A stretch of DNA of 56,875 nucleotides. Source: Pseudomonadota bacterium (GTDB lineage Bacteria > Pseudomonadota > Gammaproteobacteria > Enterobacterales > Enterobacteriaceae). The stretch is taken from the NCBI GenBank assembly GCA_018261615.1, contig JAGTSE010000023.1, positions 1 through 56,875 on the forward strand, in the 5' to 3' direction. Shown here in pieces: positions 24,751 to 37,897 of this stretch; position 1 is the stretch's first letter, and the number at the start of each line of letters is the position of its first letter. The notes beneath the pieces are model-generated. The model had not been told where the DNA came from and did not search any database. It saw only the letters and a list, made by a program, of their open reading frames with translations. Both the position numbers and the translations under genes were made by a program.

Positions 24751-24854
24751 GAACGATGCCTGGCAGGGATGTGACACAGCGGGAATTATGAAACACGGTT
24801 TTGATCAACAATAACCCACTTTAATCAACCCACCTTCAACGTAAGGAGTCGGAC

Positions 24855-25412
24855 ATGAAAAAAGTGGCGGTGTTGTTGGCGCCCGGTTTCGAAGAAGCAG
24901 AAGCGATTATCACCATTGATATCCTGCGTCGTTTAAATATTGAAGTCGAGACACTGGCCTGCGCGGAGTCCCGCGCAGTGGTCAGTTATCACTCTATTCC
25001 GATGGTTGCAGACTGCACGCTGGCTGAGCGTCAGGCAAAGCTGTATGACGCCATCGTATTACCCGGCGGGCCGCAGGGCAGCGTGAATCTGGCTGCCAGC
25101 AAAGCGGTGGTGCAATTTATTGAACAGCACGACACAGCTGGCAAGTTAATTTGCCCTCTCTGCTCCGCTGCTGCTCGCGTGCTGGGCGGCAATGGCTTGC
25201 TGAAGGGCCGCCGCTATGTCTGCTCCGGCGATCTGTACGAAACTGTCAATGATGGTGAGTATGTCGACGCGCCTGTGGTTGAAGATGGCAACCTGATCAG
25301 CGGTAAAGGCCTCGGGTTGGCTTTCGATTTTGCGTTGACGATTGCCGCGCGTTTGCAGGGGGACGAAACTGCGGCGCGGGATCACGCCGATCATATCTAC
25401 TATAGCTGGTAA
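24855..25412 (+). CDS. DJ-1/PfpI family protein
   Basis: A 185-residue protein of the DJ-1/PfpI superfamily. MKKVAVLLAPGFEEAEAIITIDIL opens the fold and includes the conserved Glu of the family. DAIVLPGGPQGSVNL follows, then the nucleophile elbow LICPLCSAAARVL with the reactive cysteine near residue 103. Relatives are glyoxalases, deglycases or chaperones (YajL-like). It starts 13 bp after a good AAGGAG. It resembles YajL in length, but orthology is not claimed. It stands alone upstream of the arabinose transporter. Confidence 0.88.
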   Translation: MKKVAVLLAPGFEEAEAIITIDILRRLNIEVETLACAESRAVVSYHSIPMVADCTLAERQAKLYDAIVLPGGPQGSVNLAASKAVVQFIEQHDTAGKLICPLCSAAARVLGGNGLLKGRRYVCSGDLYETVNDGEYVDAPVVEDGNLISGKGLGLAFDFALTIAARLQGDETAARDHADHIYYSW

Positions 25413-25465
25413 TTTTTCTGCCCGGATGCGCCCTGCATCCGGGACAAGGATAAGCTGGCTGATGT

Positions 25466-25482
25466 TATGGATTATCCTGCTT
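25466..25482 (-). promoter_or_regulatory. probable AraC half-site upstream of araF
   Basis: On the minus strand the sequence reads AAGC-N7-TCCATA, nine of ten consensus bases for an AraC half-site (TAGC-N7-TCCATA). A further TATGGA stands at 25585-25590 next to a TGTGA half-site at about 25569. The gap between the DJ-1 gene and araF is 316 bp, enough for the AraC and CRP control known for araFGH. The exact promoter was not resolved. Confidence 0.45.
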
Positions 25483-25728
25483 TTACCCTTTCTATTTGTA
25501 TGACAAAATCGCCAGATTTTATGTTCTATATCGCTGAATTTATGTACGGAATTACTGTAATTCTGCGGTGTGATGCCGCTCTCCTATGGAGAATCAATTT
25601 CCCGCTAAAACTACTTCCAGCACAGGTGTCCAGGGATGTGCGGACTCTAATGCCTTGTTTTATTAACTTTTAAATGAATCGGTAGATATTTTCCCCTACA
25701 TAAAAGAAAGCTAATGCTGGAGTTTACC

Positions 25729-26709
25729 ATGCACAAATTCACTAAAGCGTTGGCGGCCATCGGTCTGGCTGCCGTTATGTCACAATCCGCTATCGCTGAA
25801 ACGATGAAGCTCGGGTTTCTGGTTAAACAGCCGGAAGAGCCCTGGTTCCAGACTGAATGGAAGTTTGCCGACAAGGCGGGCAAGGATTTGGGTTTTGAAG
25901 TAATTAAAATCGCCGTTCCTGATGGTGAAAAAACGCTAAACGCCATTGATAGCCTGGCGGCCAGCGGTGCAAAAGGATTTGTTATTTGTACTCCTGATCC
26001 CAAACTTGGCGCGGCGATTGTCGCCAAAGCGCGGGGTTATGACATGAAAGTCATTGCGGTGGACGACCAGTTCGTGAACGCCAAAGGCGAACCTATGACC
26101 TCGGTACCGCTGGTAATGATGGCGGCGAGCGAAATCGGCGCACGTCAGGGTGAAGAGCTCTATAAAGAGATGCAAAAACGCGGATGGAATGTGAAAGATA
26201 CGGGCGTCATGGCGATTACCGCGAACGAGCTGGATACCGCTCGTCGCCGCACGACTGGTTCTATGGACGCGCTGAAAAAAGCTGGTTTCCCGGAAAAACA
26301 GATCTACCAGGTGCCAACCAAATCTAACGATATCCCCGGCGCATTTGATGCCGGTAACTCCCTGCTGGTACAGCATCCGGAAGTGAAACACTGGCTGGTG
26401 CTCGGCATGAATGACAATACTGTGCTGGGTGGCGTGCGTGCGACAGAAGGTCAGGGCTTTAAAGCGCCGGATGTCATCGGCATTGGTATTAACGGCGTCG
26501 ATGCGGTAAGTGAGCTGTCGAAAGCACAGGCGACCGGCTTTTTTGGTTCGCTGCTGCCAAGCCCGGACGTGCATGGCTATAAAACCAGCCAACTGCTCTA
26601 CAACTGGGTCACCAAAGGCGTTGAGCCACCGAAATTTACGGCAGTAACGGACGTGGTGCTGATCACCCGCGAGAACTTCAAAGAAGAGCTGGCGAAAAAA
26701 GGACTGTAA
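25729..26709 (+). CDS. araF: L-arabinose-binding periplasmic protein AraF
   Basis: A 326-residue solute-binding protein. The signal peptide MHKFTKALAAIGLAAVMSQS ends near AIA-ET at residue 23. The mature protein follows E. coli AraF closely (KLGFLVKQPEEPWFQTEWKF; ANELDTARRRTTGSMDAL) and lacks the last three residues of that protein. The ATG at 25729 has TGGAG seven bases upstream. It delivers arabinose to AraG/AraH. Confidence 0.97.
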   Translation: MHKFTKALAAIGLAAVMSQSAIAETMKLGFLVKQPEEPWFQTEWKFADKAGKDLGFEVIKIAVPDGEKTLNAIDSLAASGAKGFVICTPDPKLGAAIVAKARGYDMKVIAVDDQFVNAKGEPMTSVPLVMMAASEIGARQGEELYKEMQKRGWNVKDTGVMAITANELDTARRRTTGSMDALKKAGFPEKQIYQVPTKSNDIPGAFDAGNSLLVQHPEVKHWLVLGMNDNTVLGGVRATEGQGFKAPDVIGIGINGVDAVSELSKAQATGFFGSLLPSPDVHGYKTSQLLYNWVTKGVEPPKFTAVTDVVLITRENFKEELAKKGL

Positions 26710-26780
26710 TTCTCTGTTGATTGTGCTCCCCGCGTCAGGCGGGGAGCCAGATGTACAATGAACTGCTTTACGGAGACGTT

Positions 26781-28295
26781 ATGCAACAGTCTACTCCTTA
26801 TCTCTCTTTTCGCGGCATCGGCAAGATGTTTCCCGGTGTGAAAGCGCTTAGCGAGATCAGTTTTGATTGTTACGCCGGGCAAATCCACGCCCTGATGGGC
26901 GAAAACGGCGCAGGTAAATCGACACTGTTAAAAATCCTCAGCGGTAATTACGCACCAACCACCGGTACGCTGGCAATAAAGGGTGAGGAAGTCACCTTCG
27001 CCGATACCACTGCAGCGCTTAATGCCGGGGTGGCGATCATCTACCAGGAACTGCATCTGGTGCCGGAAATGACTGTTGCGGAGAACATCTATCTTGGTCA
27101 GCTTCCGCACAAGAGCGGCATTGTGAACCGTTCGCTGCTGAATTACGAAGCCGGTTTACAGCTTAAGCATCTTGGGCTGGATATCGATCCGCAAACGCCG
27201 CTGAAATATCTTTCCATTGGTCAGTGGCAAATGGTCGAAATTGCCAAGGCGCTGGCGCGTAACGCCAAAATCATCGCCTTTGATGAACCAACCAGCTCCC
27301 TCTCAGCGCGTGAGATCGACAACCTGTTCCGGGTGATCCGCGAGCTACGTAAAGAGGGCCGGGTGATCCTCTATGTCTCCCACCGCATGGAAGAGATTTT
27401 TGCGCTCAGCGATGCCATTACCGTCTTTAAAGATGGCCGCTATGTGCGCACCTTTACGGACATGCAACAGGTCAATCATGACCAGCTGGTGCAGGCGATG
27501 GTCGGGCGCGAACTGGGGGATATTTATGGCTGGAAACCGCGGGAATACGGTGCAGAACGCCTGCGGCTGGAGCAGGTTAAAGCGCCTGGCGTACGAACGC
27601 CAATCTCTTTAAGCGTGCGCAGCGGTGAAATTGTCGGCCTGTTCGGGCTGGTGGGCGCCGGGCGCAGTGAATTAATGAAAGGCTTATTCGGCGGGACGAA
27701 AATTACCGAAGGGCAGGTCTTTATCGACGGCGAGTGCGTCAATATCACTAAACCGGCGCATGCCATCCATGCGGGCATGATGTTGTGCCCGGAAGATCGT
27801 AAAGCGGAAGGCATTATTCCGGTTCATTCGGTGCAGGAGAACATCAATATCAGCGCACGGCGCAAATACATTCGCGCAGGTTGTCTGATCAATGATGGCT
27901 GGGAACGTGAAAACGCCGAACATCATATTCGGGCGCTCAATATCAAAACGCCTGGTGCGGAACAACTGATTATGAATCTCTCCGGCGGCAACCAGCAAAA
28001 GGCGATTCTTGGCCGCTGGTTATCGGAAGAGATGAAAGTCATTTTGCTCGACGAGCCGACGCGCGGCATTGATGTCGGGGCGAAACATGAGATCTACAAC
28101 GTAATTTACGCGCTGGCTTCCCGCGGTGTTGCGGTGCTGTTTGCCTCCAGTGATTTGCCGGAAGTGCTCGGCGTTGCCGATCGCATCGTGGTGATGCGTG
28201 AAGGGGAAATCGCCGGTGAATTGCTTCACGGTCAGTGTGATGAACAGCGGGCGCTGAGCCTCGCGATGCCGAAAGTTAGCCAGGCTGTCGCCTGA
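26781..28295 (+). CDS. araG: L-arabinose ABC transporter ATP-binding protein AraG
   Basis: A 504-residue fusion of two ABC ATPase domains, as usual for pentose importers. The first has Walker [10 protein letters not shown], signature [15 protein letters not shown] and Walker [11 protein letters not shown]. The second has a degenerate Walker A ([10 protein letters not shown]), signature [15 protein letters not shown] and Walker [11 protein letters not shown]. The start at 26781, with GGAG eight bases upstream, gives the E. coli length; the frame is open 20 codons further. It lies 71 bp after araF and 11 bp before araH. Confidence 0.97.
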   Translation: MQQSTPYLSFRGIGKMFPGVKALSEISFDCYAGQIHALMGENGAGKSTLLKILSGNYAPTTGTLAIKGEEVTFADTTAALNAGVAIIYQELHLVPEMTVAENIYLGQLPHKSGIVNRSLLNYEAGLQLKHLGLDIDPQTPLKYLSIGQWQMVEIAKALARNAKIIAFDEPTSSLSAREIDNLFRVIRELRKEGRVILYVSHRMEEIFALSDAITVFKDGRYVRTFTDMQQVNHDQLVQAMVGRELGDIYGWKPREYGAERLRLEQVKAPGVRTPISLSVRSGEIVGLFGLVGAGRSELMKGLFGGTKITEGQVFIDGECVNITKPAHAIHAGMMLCPEDRKAEGIIPVHSVQENINISARRKYIRAGCLINDGWERENAEHHIRALNIKTPGAEQLIMNLSGGNQQKAILGRWLSEEMKVILLDEPTRGIDVGAKHEIYNVIYALASRGVAVLFASSDLPEVLGVADRIVVMREGEIAGELLHGQCDEQRALSLAMPKVSQAVA

Positions 28296-28306
28296 GTGAG
28301 GAGAAA

Positions 28307-29290
28307 ATGATGTCATCTTTAACTACGTCCCGCGCACCGAAGCCCTCGCTCAGTTTTGGGCGAATCTGGGATCAGTTCGGCATGCTGGTGGTGTTTGCCG
28401 TGCTGTTTATCGGCTGCGCGTTGTTTGTGCCGAACTTCGCCTCTTTCGTCAATATGAAAGGGCTGGGGCTGGCGATCTCAATGTCCGGCATGGTGGCTTG
28501 CGGCATGCTGTTCTGCCTTGCATCCGGGGATTTTGACCTGTCGGTAGCCTCGGTCATCGCCTGCGCCGGGGTAACGACGGCCGTGGTGATTAACATTTCG
28601 GAGAGTTTGTGGATTGGCGTATTTGCCGGTTTGCTGCTCGGCGTGGTCAGCGGTTTTATTAATGGCTTCGTGATTGCGCGTTTGAAGATCAATGCCTTGA
28701 TCACCACGCTTGCCACGATGCAGATCGTCCGTGGGCTGGCGTATATCATTTCCGACGGTAAAGCGGTCGGCATTGAGGATGAACGTTTCTTCACCCTCGG
28801 TTACGCCAATTGGTTGGGGTTGCCCGCACCGATTTGGTTGACGGTTGGCTGCCTGATTATTTTTGGCTTCTTGCTGAATAAAACCACATTTGGCCGCAAT
28901 ACGCTGGCGATTGGTGGTAATGAAGAAGCAGCCCGGTTGGCGGGCGTTCCGGTGGTACGCACGAAAATCATCATCTTTGTGCTCTCCGGTCTGGTCTCAG
29001 CGGCAGCGGGGATTATTCTTGCTTCGCGCATGACCAGTGGCCAGCCGATGACGTCGATTGGCTATGAGCTGATTGTTATCTCAGCCTGTGTATTGGGTGG
29101 TGTATCGCTAAAAGGCGGGATTGGCAAAATATCGTATGTTGTTGCCGGGATCCTGATTCTGGGCACCGTCGAAAACGCCATGAACCTGCTGAACATCTCA
29201 CCATTCTCACAGTATGTAGTGCGGGGTTTGATCCTGCTGGCGGCGGTGATTTTTGACCGCTACAAACAAAAGGCCAAACGTACCGTCTAA
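28307..29290 (+). CDS. araH: L-arabinose ABC transporter permease AraH
   Basis: A 327-residue inner-membrane permease of the ribose/galactose/arabinose class with eight to ten hydrophobic segments (LVVFAVLFIGCALFVPNF; LAISMSGMVACGMLFCLASG). The family loop NTLAIGGNEEAARLAGV is present. MMSS at the start leaves two possible ATG codons (28307 and 28310) behind GAGGAG. It completes the AraFGH importer. Confidence 0.97.
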   Translation: MMSSLTTSRAPKPSLSFGRIWDQFGMLVVFAVLFIGCALFVPNFASFVNMKGLGLAISMSGMVACGMLFCLASGDFDLSVASVIACAGVTTAVVINISESLWIGVFAGLLLGVVSGFINGFVIARLKINALITTLATMQIVRGLAYIISDGKAVGIEDERFFTLGYANWLGLPAPIWLTVGCLIIFGFLLNKTTFGRNTLAIGGNEEAARLAGVPVVRTKIIIFVLSGLVSAAAGIILASRMTSGQPMTSIGYELIVISACVLGGVSLKGGIGKISYVVAGILILGTVENAMNLLNISPFSQYVVRGLILLAAVIFDRYKQKAKRTV

Positions 29291-29338
29291 GTCTGAATGC
29301 TTAATTTTTAGACATAACCTTATAGCTTATCCTCACAC

Positions 29339-29366
29339 CTTACCAGCCGCTAATCCGGCTGGTAAG
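29339..29366 (+). terminator. hairpin after araH
   Basis: CTTACCAGCCG (29339-29349) pairs perfectly with CGGCTGGTAAG (29356-29366) around a 6 nt loop, 48 bp after araH. There is no T-run, so it may instead protect the mRNA 3' end. Confidence 0.45.
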
Positions 29367-29437
29367 TCATGCTTAAAATGGCGAGCAGCGTCACACTGTC
29401 TATACTTACATGGCTAATGATAATGAGATGTTAGTGA

Positions 29438-31682
<2,245 letters not shown>

Positions 31683-31692
31683 CGTCAGCGGC

Positions 31693-31716
31693 GCTCCTGC
31701 TGTCGCAGGAGCGTTT
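31693..31716 (+). terminator. terminator after otsA
   Basis: GCTCCTGC (31693-31700), TGTC loop and GCAGGAGC (31705-31712) followed by GTTT. It lies between convergent otsA and uspC, and the 3' side abuts the uspC stop. Confidence 0.55.
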
Positions 31717-32141
31717 CACGCTCCTAATGGCACCAATAAAACATCCACTTCACTGGCATGAACGATGCTCTTTGCCGCACACGCTGCGCGGGCGAGGAAC
31801 GTTTGATTGTGATTGCCGCAGACCACCAGATCGATGTCCTGCGTGCGGCAGATATGCAGAATATGTTCGCTTAATGCACCCGAGGCGATGAGCGCCTGTT
31901 CGATAGGGTAACCTGCCTCGCTAATGAGTTGATCCAGGAATTGCTGTGTTTCTTCCTGCAACACTTCACGGACATTTTCCATCATCGGGGCGGTAAGCTG
32001 GTTATAGAGTTCAGGATCGGAAGCTAAGGTAATAAGGGAGATGCGGGCATTGAAAGGGCGGGCAATATCAACGGCTTTCGCCAGTAAAAGCTGGCTTTCG
32101 GGCGTCACCGCAACGGCGACCAGAAGATGAGCATATTGCAT
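31716..32141 (-). CDS. uspC: universal stress protein UspC
   Basis: A 141-residue Usp-family protein: LLVAVAVTPESQLLLAKAVDIARP opens the fold, and DLVVCGNHN lies where the ATP-binding loop is found in other Usp proteins. It matches UspC (YecG) of E. coli, a member of the class lacking the full G-2x-G-9x-G-S/T nucleotide signature. UspC has been tied to motility and osmotic signalling. It is divergent from flhD, sharing the long control region. Confidence 0.95.
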   Translation of the reverse strand: MQYAHLLVAVAVTPESQLLLAKAVDIARPFNARISLITLASDPELYNQLTAPMMENVREVLQEETQQFLDQLISEAGYPIEQALIASGALSEHILHICRTQDIDLVVCGNHNQTFLARAACAAKSIVHASEVDVLLVPLGA

Positions 32142-32920
32142 TTCTCACGCTCCACGACAAATCAATTTTTTCTCACCATTACTCTGTTTCAGTACTCAGT
32201 GCAACCCGGGATTCTTACAGGGATGTGAAGGTTGTTATAAATATTCATTAATTATTCTTATGCTAAGACTTTAACGCATATTCTTGCATTTAACCGATTT
32301 TAAAATCTTATCTAAAATTGAAAGAATTTAAGATCAAATTATTAAACTATTACCCACAATAACTTACAATTTTGAAATGATTGCTCATAGTAATTAATTA
32401 GCACTCATTTGTTCTTAATTATTTGTTTTATATGATTTTTTTATTATCATCTCTGCAATAGAAACGTTTCTTTATTGATGAATATTGCAAAACTTTACTC
32501 CTCAGACCAGTTAATAATGTGGAGCCAAAGTTTTGCATGAGTATTCGACAAAATGGAATAAAAAAAACGGTTATCTGGACAAAAAATCATCAAATCACAA
32601 GCGGGACTGATAGATTTATTGCCCACAAATCGTTAATTTTGTGATCTAAATCACAAAAATTTCAAATTTTTGTACGGCCCAGATTGTATGTGTCAGCACC
32701 TACGAGTACAGTTGCGTCGAATTAGGAAAAATCTTAGTTCTTTGTAAGAAATAATGAAGCGCGTATCGCGGCTATACCATTTGAGCGAAGTGCCGCGAGT
32801 GCGAGATCCTAAGTCAGTTATGCATTTAGCCTTTCTTTTTTATACCGGTTTTTTTCCGGCGACATCACGGGGTGCGGCTTAGCCGCATAAGATACAAGTT
32901 GGTTATTCGGGATGGGAAAA
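32142..32920 (+). promoter_or_regulatory. flhDC control region, 0.78 kb
   Basis: This non-coding gap between uspC and flhD is very AT-rich in its left two thirds, typical of H-NS bound DNA. The CRP site is at 32640-32655. From the known position of CRP relative to the flhDC start point, transcription should begin near 32720, leaving a leader of about 200 nt. That leader contains GGA motifs, including the one at the start codon (GGGAAAAATG), of the kind CsrA binds in E. coli. No insertion sequence is present. Confidence 0.75.
32640..32655. promoter_or_regulatory. CRP-binding site of flhDC
   Basis: TGTGATCTAAATCACA is a perfect match in both half-sites (TGTGA-N6-TCACA), 265 bp before flhD. It explains glucose repression of motility, as known for E. 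coli flhDC. Confidence 0.9.
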
Positions 32921-33271
32921 ATGCATACATCCGAGTTGCTGAAACACGTGTATGACATTAACTTGTCGTATTTACTTCTTGCTCAGCGTTTAATTAGCCA
33001 GGACAAAGCGTCCGCAATGTTCCGTCTTGGCATTAACGAGGAGATGGCTACTACATTGGGTGAATTAACCCTTCCACAAATGGTGAAGTTGGCTGAAACA
33101 AACCAGCTTATCTGCCAGTTCCGTTTTGACAATCACCAGACTATTACTCGTCTGACCCAGGATTCACGCGTGGATGATTTACAGCAAGTCCACACCGGGA
33201 TTTTACTTTCAACCCGCCTGCTGAATGAGTCTTCACAGACCGGAGATGCGGCAAGAAAGAAAAGGGCTTAA
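32921..33271 (+). CDS. flhD: flagellar transcriptional regulator FlhD
   Basis: The FlhD half of the FlhD4C2 complex, master activator of class 2 flagellar genes. 116 residues from ATG 32921 ([20 protein letters not shown]); an ATG three codons upstream (32912) is also in frame. Helices of the dimer core ([20 protein letters not shown]) and the C-terminal basic tail (ARKKRA) are conserved. Cys for the FlhD disulfide is at about 65 (QLICQFRF). flhC follows after 2 bp. Confidence 0.97.
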   Translation: MHTSELLKHVYDINLSYLLLAQRLISQDKASAMFRLGINEEMATTLGELTLPQMVKLAETNQLICQFRFDNHQTITRLTQDSRVDDLQQVHTGILLSTRLLNESSQTGDAARKKRA

Positions 33272-33273
33272 TC

Positions 33274-33852
33274 ATGGGCGAGAAAAGCATTGTTCAGGAA
33301 GCCCGCGATATTCAGTTAGCAATGGAACTGATTTCGCTGGGTGCACGTTTACAGATGCTGGAGAGTGAGACACAGCTTAGCCGTGGTCGTCTTATTAAAC
33401 TCTACAAAGAGTTACGTGGTAGCCCGCCGCCGAAAGGCATGCTGCCATTCTCCACTGACTGGTTTATGACTTGGGAGCAGAATATTCATGCGTCAATGTT
33501 CTGTAACGCCTGGCAATTTTTGTTAAAGACAGGCCTGTGCAGCGGCGTTGATGCAGTTATCAAAGCGTACAAACTCTATCTGGAACAATGCCCTCATAAC
33601 GATGATGGGCCGCTGCTGGCGCTGACTCGCGCCTGGACACTGGTTCGTTTCGTGGAAAGTGGAATGCTGGAGTTGTCTCGCTGTAATTGTTGTGACGGTA
33701 ATTTTATTACGCACGCACATCAGCCTGTTGGTAGCTTTGCCTGTAGTTTATGCCAGCCGCCGTCCCGCGCGGTAAAAAGACGTAAACTTTCCCAGGATGT
33801 TGCCGATATTATTCCACAACTGCTGGATGAACAGATCGAACAGGCTGTTTGA
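33274..33852 (+). CDS. flhC: flagellar transcriptional regulator FlhC
   Basis: A 192-residue DNA-binding partner of FlhD. Zinc-binding cysteines are in [11 protein letters not shown] (about 137-141) and FACSLCQPP (about 157-160). The N-terminal helices [20 protein letters not shown] contact FlhD. Expected targets include fliAZ (region 2), flhBA and motAB. Strong terminator 25 bp downstream. Confidence 0.98.
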   Translation: MGEKSIVQEARDIQLAMELISLGARLQMLESETQLSRGRLIKLYKELRGSPPPKGMLPFSTDWFMTWEQNIHASMFCNAWQFLLKTGLCSGVDAVIKAYKLYLEQCPHNDDGPLLALTRAWTLVRFVESGMLELSRCNCCDGNFITHAHQPVGSFACSLCQPPSRAVKRRKLSQDVADIIPQLLDEQIEQAV

Positions 33853-33876
33853 CCGAATTAGGTGGAAAACACTCCA

Positions 33877-33908
33877 GCAGCGGTGCAGTAATGCCGCTGC
33901 TTTTTTTT
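33877..33908 (+). terminator. terminator of flhDC
   Basis: GCAGCGG (33877-33883) pairs with CCGCTGC (33894-33900), followed by eight T. It separates flhDC from motA, so motAB-cheAW needs its own promoter in 33909-33977. Confidence 0.92.
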
Positions 33909-33977
33909 GCCTGAAATTTGGTTTAACCCTTTGAAATGTTTATCCCGAGCCTTAGTCATTAGCAGAAGGATGATGTC

Positions 33978-34865
33978 GTGCTTATCGTATTAGGTTACCT
34001 GGTTGTTCTTGGTGCAGTCTTTGGCGGTTATATGATGACCGGCGGAGAACTTGGGGCACTTTATCAACCGTCTGAACTGATCATCATCGGTGGCGCGGGG
34101 GTTGGTGCATTCATCGTTGGTAACAATGGCAAAGCGATTAAAGGTACGCTGAAAGCCCTGCCTTTGCTGTTTCGCCGTTCGAAATATACCAAAAGCATGT
34201 ATATGGATTTGCTGGCTCTGCTTTACCGCCTGATGGCGAAATCGCGTCAGCAAGGGATGTTCTCGCTCGAAAGAGATATTGAGAATCCGAAAGAGAGCGA
34301 AATTTTCGCCAGTTATCCGCGTATTCTTGCGGATGCGACAATGCTTGAATTTATTGTCGATTATCTGCGCCTGATCATCAGCGGCAACATGAACACCTTT
34401 GAAATTGAAGCGCTGATGGACGAAGAGATCGAAACGCACGAAAGCGAAGCCGAAGTGCCGGCGAATGCGCTGGCGTTAGTGGGCGATTCGCTGCCCGCGT
34501 TCGGTATCGTTGCGGCGGTCATGGGGGTGGTGCATGCGCTGGCCTCCGCCGATCGTCCGGCAGCTGAACTCGGCGCGCTGATTGCGCATGCGATGGTGGG
34601 GACATTCCTTGGCATCCTGTTGGCGTACGGTTTTATCTCTCCGCTGGCCAGCGTTCTTCGCCAGAAGAGTGCGGAAACAGCCAAGATGATGCAGTGCGTC
34701 AAGATCACCTTGTTGTCGAACCTTAACGGTTATGCACCGCCAATTGCGGTCGAATTTGGTCGTAAAACGCTGTACTCCAGCGAACGTCCGTCGTTTATCG
34801 AACTGGATGAACACGTCCGTGCGGTCAGAAATCCTAACCAACAGACCACGACCGAGGACGCATGA
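33978..34865 (+). CDS. motA: flagellar stator protein MotA
   Basis: A 295-residue inner-membrane protein, four transmembrane helices, forming the proton-driven stator with MotB. The cytoplasmic loop keeps Arg90 and Glu98 ([14 protein letters not shown]), which act on FliG of the rotor. Pro173 region: [20 protein letters not shown]. The start is GTG at 33978 with AAGGA upstream. The stop overlaps motB as ATGA. Only a poor sigma-28 promoter (TAAC, then CCCGA 16 bp on) is visible before it. Confidence 0.98.
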   Translation: MLIVLGYLVVLGAVFGGYMMTGGELGALYQPSELIIIGGAGVGAFIVGNNGKAIKGTLKALPLLFRRSKYTKSMYMDLLALLYRLMAKSRQQGMFSLERDIENPKESEIFASYPRILADATMLEFIVDYLRLIISGNMNTFEIEALMDEEIETHESEAEVPANALALVGDSLPAFGIVAAVMGVVHALASADRPAAELGALIAHAMVGTFLGILLAYGFISPLASVLRQKSAETAKMMQCVKITLLSNLNGYAPPIAVEFGRKTLYSSERPSFIELDEHVRAVRNPNQQTTTEDA

Positions 34866-35821
34866 AAAACCAGTCCCATCCGATCGTCGTAGTCAGACGA
34901 AAAAAACATAAAGGTCATGGCGGTGGATCGCACGGCTCCTGGAAGATCGCCTATGCCGACTTTATGACAGCGATGATGGCGTTTTTCCTGGTGATGTGGT
35001 TGATCTCCATCTCCAGCCCAAAAGAACTTATTCAGATTGCGGAGTATTTCCGTACGCCGTTAGCAACCGCAATTACGGGTGGGCAGCGAATTTCAAACAG
35101 CGACAGTCCGATTCCGGGCGGTGGTGATGACTACACACAGCAACAGGGCGAAGTGCAAAAACAGCCCAACATTGACGATTTGAAAAAACGCATGGAGCAG
35201 TCGCGGCTGAGTAAGTTGCGCGGCGATTTGGATCAGTTAATAGAAGCCGATCCCAAACTGCGTGCGCTGCGTCCACACCTGAAAATCGATCTGGTGCAGG
35301 AAGGGTTGCGTATTCAGATTATCGATAGCCAGAATCGGCCAATGTTTAAAACCGGCAGCGCGGAAGTTGAACCTTATATGCGTGATATTTTGCGTGCTAT
35401 TGCGCCAGTACTGAATGGTATCCCTAACAAAGTGAGTCTTTCGGGCCACACCGATGATTTCCCTTACGCGAATGGCGAAAAAGGGTATAGCAACTGGGAG
35501 CTTTCCGCCGATCGTGCAAACGCATCGCGCCGTGAGCTGGTTGCCGGTGGGCTGGATAACGGCAAAATTCTTCGGGTTGTCGGTATGGCAGCGACAATGC
35601 GCCTGGCGGACAGAGGTCCGGATGAAGCAATCAACCGCCGAATCAGTCTTTTGGTACTCAACAAACAGACTGAAGAAGCCATTCTGCATGAGAATGCCGA
35701 AAGCGAAAGTGCGCCAATAAGCGCGATTACACAGCCAGAACCTGCGGTCGGTGCAGCACCTGCATCCACACCGGCGGCTCCGGCAACAGTTCCCACATCG
35801 CCACAAGCCAATCCGAGGTGA
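34862..35821 (+). CDS. motB: flagellar stator protein MotB
   Basis: A 319-residue protein with a basic N-terminus, one transmembrane helix ([20 protein letters not shown]) and a periplasmic OmpA-like peptidoglycan-binding domain ([26 protein letters not shown]). Asp33 is the proton-binding residue (Asp32 in E. coli, shifted by one Gly in the GHGGGSHG stretch). The C-terminus has an Ala/Pro/Thr-rich tail of about 30 residues, longer than in E. coli (308). Confidence 0.98.
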   Translation: MKNQSHPIVVVRRKKHKGHGGGSHGSWKIAYADFMTAMMAFFLVMWLISISSPKELIQIAEYFRTPLATAITGGQRISNSDSPIPGGGDDYTQQQGEVQKQPNIDDLKKRMEQSRLSKLRGDLDQLIEADPKLRALRPHLKIDLVQEGLRIQIIDSQNRPMFKTGSAEVEPYMRDILRAIAPVLNGIPNKVSLSGHTDDFPYANGEKGYSNWELSADRANASRRELVAGGLDNGKILRVVGMAATMRLADRGPDEAINRRISLLVLNKQTEEAILHENAESESAPISAITQPEPAVGAAPASTPAAPATVPTSPQANPR

Positions 35822-35825
35822 TAGC

Positions 35826-37877
35826 GTGAGCATGGATATTAGTGATTTTTATCAGACATTCTTCGATGAGGCCGACGAGTTGTTGGCTGATATGGAACAA
35901 CATTTACTGGATTTGGTGCCAGAAGCGCCGGATTCGGAACAGCTCAATGCCATCTTTCGTGCGGCGCACTCTATTAAAGGAGGTGCAGGCACATTTGGTT
36001 TTACCATCCTGCAGGAAACCACACACCTAATGGAAAACCTGCTTGATGAGGCCCGGCGTGGCGAAATGCAGCTTAACACCGACATTATCAACCTGTTTTT
36101 GGAAACCAAAGATATTATGCAGGAACAGCTCGACGCTTATAAAAGCTCGCAAGAGCCGGATGCCGCCAGCTTTGAATATATCTGCAATGCCCTGCGCCAG
36201 CTGGCGCTGGAAGCGAAAGGAGAGGTCGTTGCCGCCCCTGCAAATGGCGCAAAACTCTCCGTTGTGGATACGGCTGCGTTGGGGTCCGAAACCGCTGCTG
36301 CGCCAGCTGCCGAAAGCGACGGCAAACTGCGCATCGTCCTGTCTCGCCTGAAAGAGAGCGAAGTCGCGCTGTTGGAAGACGAGTTGGGTAACCTCGGAAC
36401 ATTGAGCGACGTCGTGAAAGGGACTGATACCCTGAGCGTGACGCTTGATGGCGGTGTCAGCGAAGACGATATTATCGCGGTGTTGTGTTTCGTTATCGAA
36501 GCCGACCAAATTGCATTCGAAAAAACCACCGCAGAAACAGCGCCCGCGCCTGCGGCAGTTGAAGCTGTTGCGCAAGTGGTTGAAGCGCCAGCGCCTGTTG
36601 CGGCTCCGGCGGAGAAACCAGCAGCTCCGGCACTGAAAGCGGTGGCGAAAGAGCAACCAGCAGCTCGTGAAAAACCCGCGCGCGCCAGCGAATCAACCAG
36701 TATCCGTGTGGCGGTTGAAAAAGTTGACCAGTTAATTAACCTGGTCGGCGAACTGGTGATCACCCAGTCGATGCTGGCTCAACGCTCGAACGAGCTGGAT
36801 CCGGTCACGCATGGCGATCTGATCACCAGCATGAGTCAATTACAACGCAACGCTCGCGATCTGCAGGAATCGGTGATGTCCATCCGTATGATGCCGATGG
36901 AATATGTCTTTAGCCGCTTCCCGCGTCTGGTGCGCGATCTGGCGAGCAAGCTGGATAAACAGGTTGAACTGACCTTGCAAGGTAGCTCGACGGAACTGGA
37001 TAAGAGCCTGATCGAGCGCATCATAGACCCGTTAACACACCTGGTGCGTAACAGCCTCGACCACGGTATTGAAATCCCGCAAAAGCGTGTCGAAGCCGGT
37101 AAATCGCCAATCGGTAACCTGATTCTTTCGGCGGAACACCAGGGCGGAAATATCTGCATCGAAGTGACTGACGACGGCGCCGGTCTTAATCGCGAGCGTA
37201 TCCTGGCGAAGGCCATTTCGCAGGGAATGGCGGTCAATGAAAACATGACCGATGAAGAAGTCGGCATGCTGATTTTTGCTCCTGGCTTTTCGACCGCAGA
37301 GCAGGTTACCGATGTTTCAGGCCGCGGTGTGGGCATGGACGTGGTAAAACGTAACATCCAGGAAATGGGTGGCCACGTTGAAATTAAATCCAAACAAGGC
37401 TCCGGCACGACGATCCGTATCCTGCTGCCGCTGACGCTGGCAATCCTTGACGGGATGTCAGTAAAAGTGAACCACGAAGTCTTCATTCTGCCGCTGAACG
37501 CGGTGATGGAGTCGCTGCAACCGCGTGAAGAAGATCTGCATCCGCTGGCCGGTGGCGAGCGCGTACTGGAAGTACGTGGTGAATACCTGCCGTTGGTTGA
37601 ATTGTGGAAAGTGTTTGACGTGATGGGGGCGAAAACTGAAGCCACGCAGGGGATTGTCGTTATTCTGCAGAGCGCAGGTCGTCGCTATGCGTTGCTGGTT
37701 GATCAGTTGATCGGCCAGCACCAGGTTGTGGTGAAAAACCTGGAAAGCAACTATCGCAAAGTGCCGGGTATTTCTGCCGCCACCATCCTGGGCGATGGTA
37801 GCGTTGCGCTGATCGTTGATGTGTCAGCGTTGCAGGGGTTGAATCGTGAACATCGTATGGCGCACACAGCTGCCTGA
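35826..37877 (+). CDS. cheA: chemotaxis histidine kinase CheA
   Basis: A 683-residue kinase with P1-P5 domains. His48 in [10 protein letters not shown] is phosphorylated. P2 (about 160-230) binds CheY and CheB. An Ala/Pro-rich linker (about 235-285) is longer than in E. coli. P3 dimerises ([19 protein letters not shown]); P4 holds the ATP site ([47 protein letters not shown]); P5 is CheW-like. Start GTG at 35826 ([10 protein letters not shown]), 4 bp after motB. Met98 (KDIMQEQL) is the known internal start for the short form CheA-S. Confidence 0.98.
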   Translation: MSMDISDFYQTFFDEADELLADMEQHLLDLVPEAPDSEQLNAIFRAAHSIKGGAGTFGFTILQETTHLMENLLDEARRGEMQLNTDIINLFLETKDIMQEQLDAYKSSQEPDAASFEYICNALRQLALEAKGEVVAAPANGAKLSVVDTAALGSETAAAPAAESDGKLRIVLSRLKESEVALLEDELGNLGTLSDVVKGTDTLSVTLDGGVSEDDIIAVLCFVIEADQIAFEKTTAETAPAPAAVEAVAQVVEAPAPVAAPAEKPAAPALKAVAKEQPAAREKPARASESTSIRVAVEKVDQLINLVGELVITQSMLAQRSNELDPVTHGDLITSMSQLQRNARDLQESVMSIRMMPMEYVFSRFPRLVRDLASKLDKQVELTLQGSSTELDKSLIERIIDPLTHLVRNSLDHGIEIPQKRVEAGKSPIGNLILSAEHQGGNICIEVTDDGAGLNRERILAKAISQGMAVNENMTDEEVGMLIFAPGFSTAEQVTDVSGRGVGMDVVKRNIQEMGGHVEIKSKQGSGTTIRILLPLTLAILDGMSVKVNHEVFILPLNAVMESLQPREEDLHPLAGGERVLEVRGEYLPLVELWKVFDVMGAKTEATQGIVVILQSAGRRYALLVDQLIGQHQVVVKNLESNYRKVPGISAATILGDGSVALIVDVSALQGLNREHRMAHTAA

Positions 37878-37897
37878 TTAAGTAAAAGGTATAAAAC

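Noticed and set aside
25467..25673. 68-codon open frame in the araF upstream region
   Set aside because: No ribosome site or family resemblance, and it overlaps the probable AraC site.
33924..33950. Sigma-28 promoter before motA
   Set aside because: TAAC and CCCGAGCC are 16 bp apart, and the -10 matches the consensus GCCGATAA only in its CCGA core; too weak to annotate as a feature.
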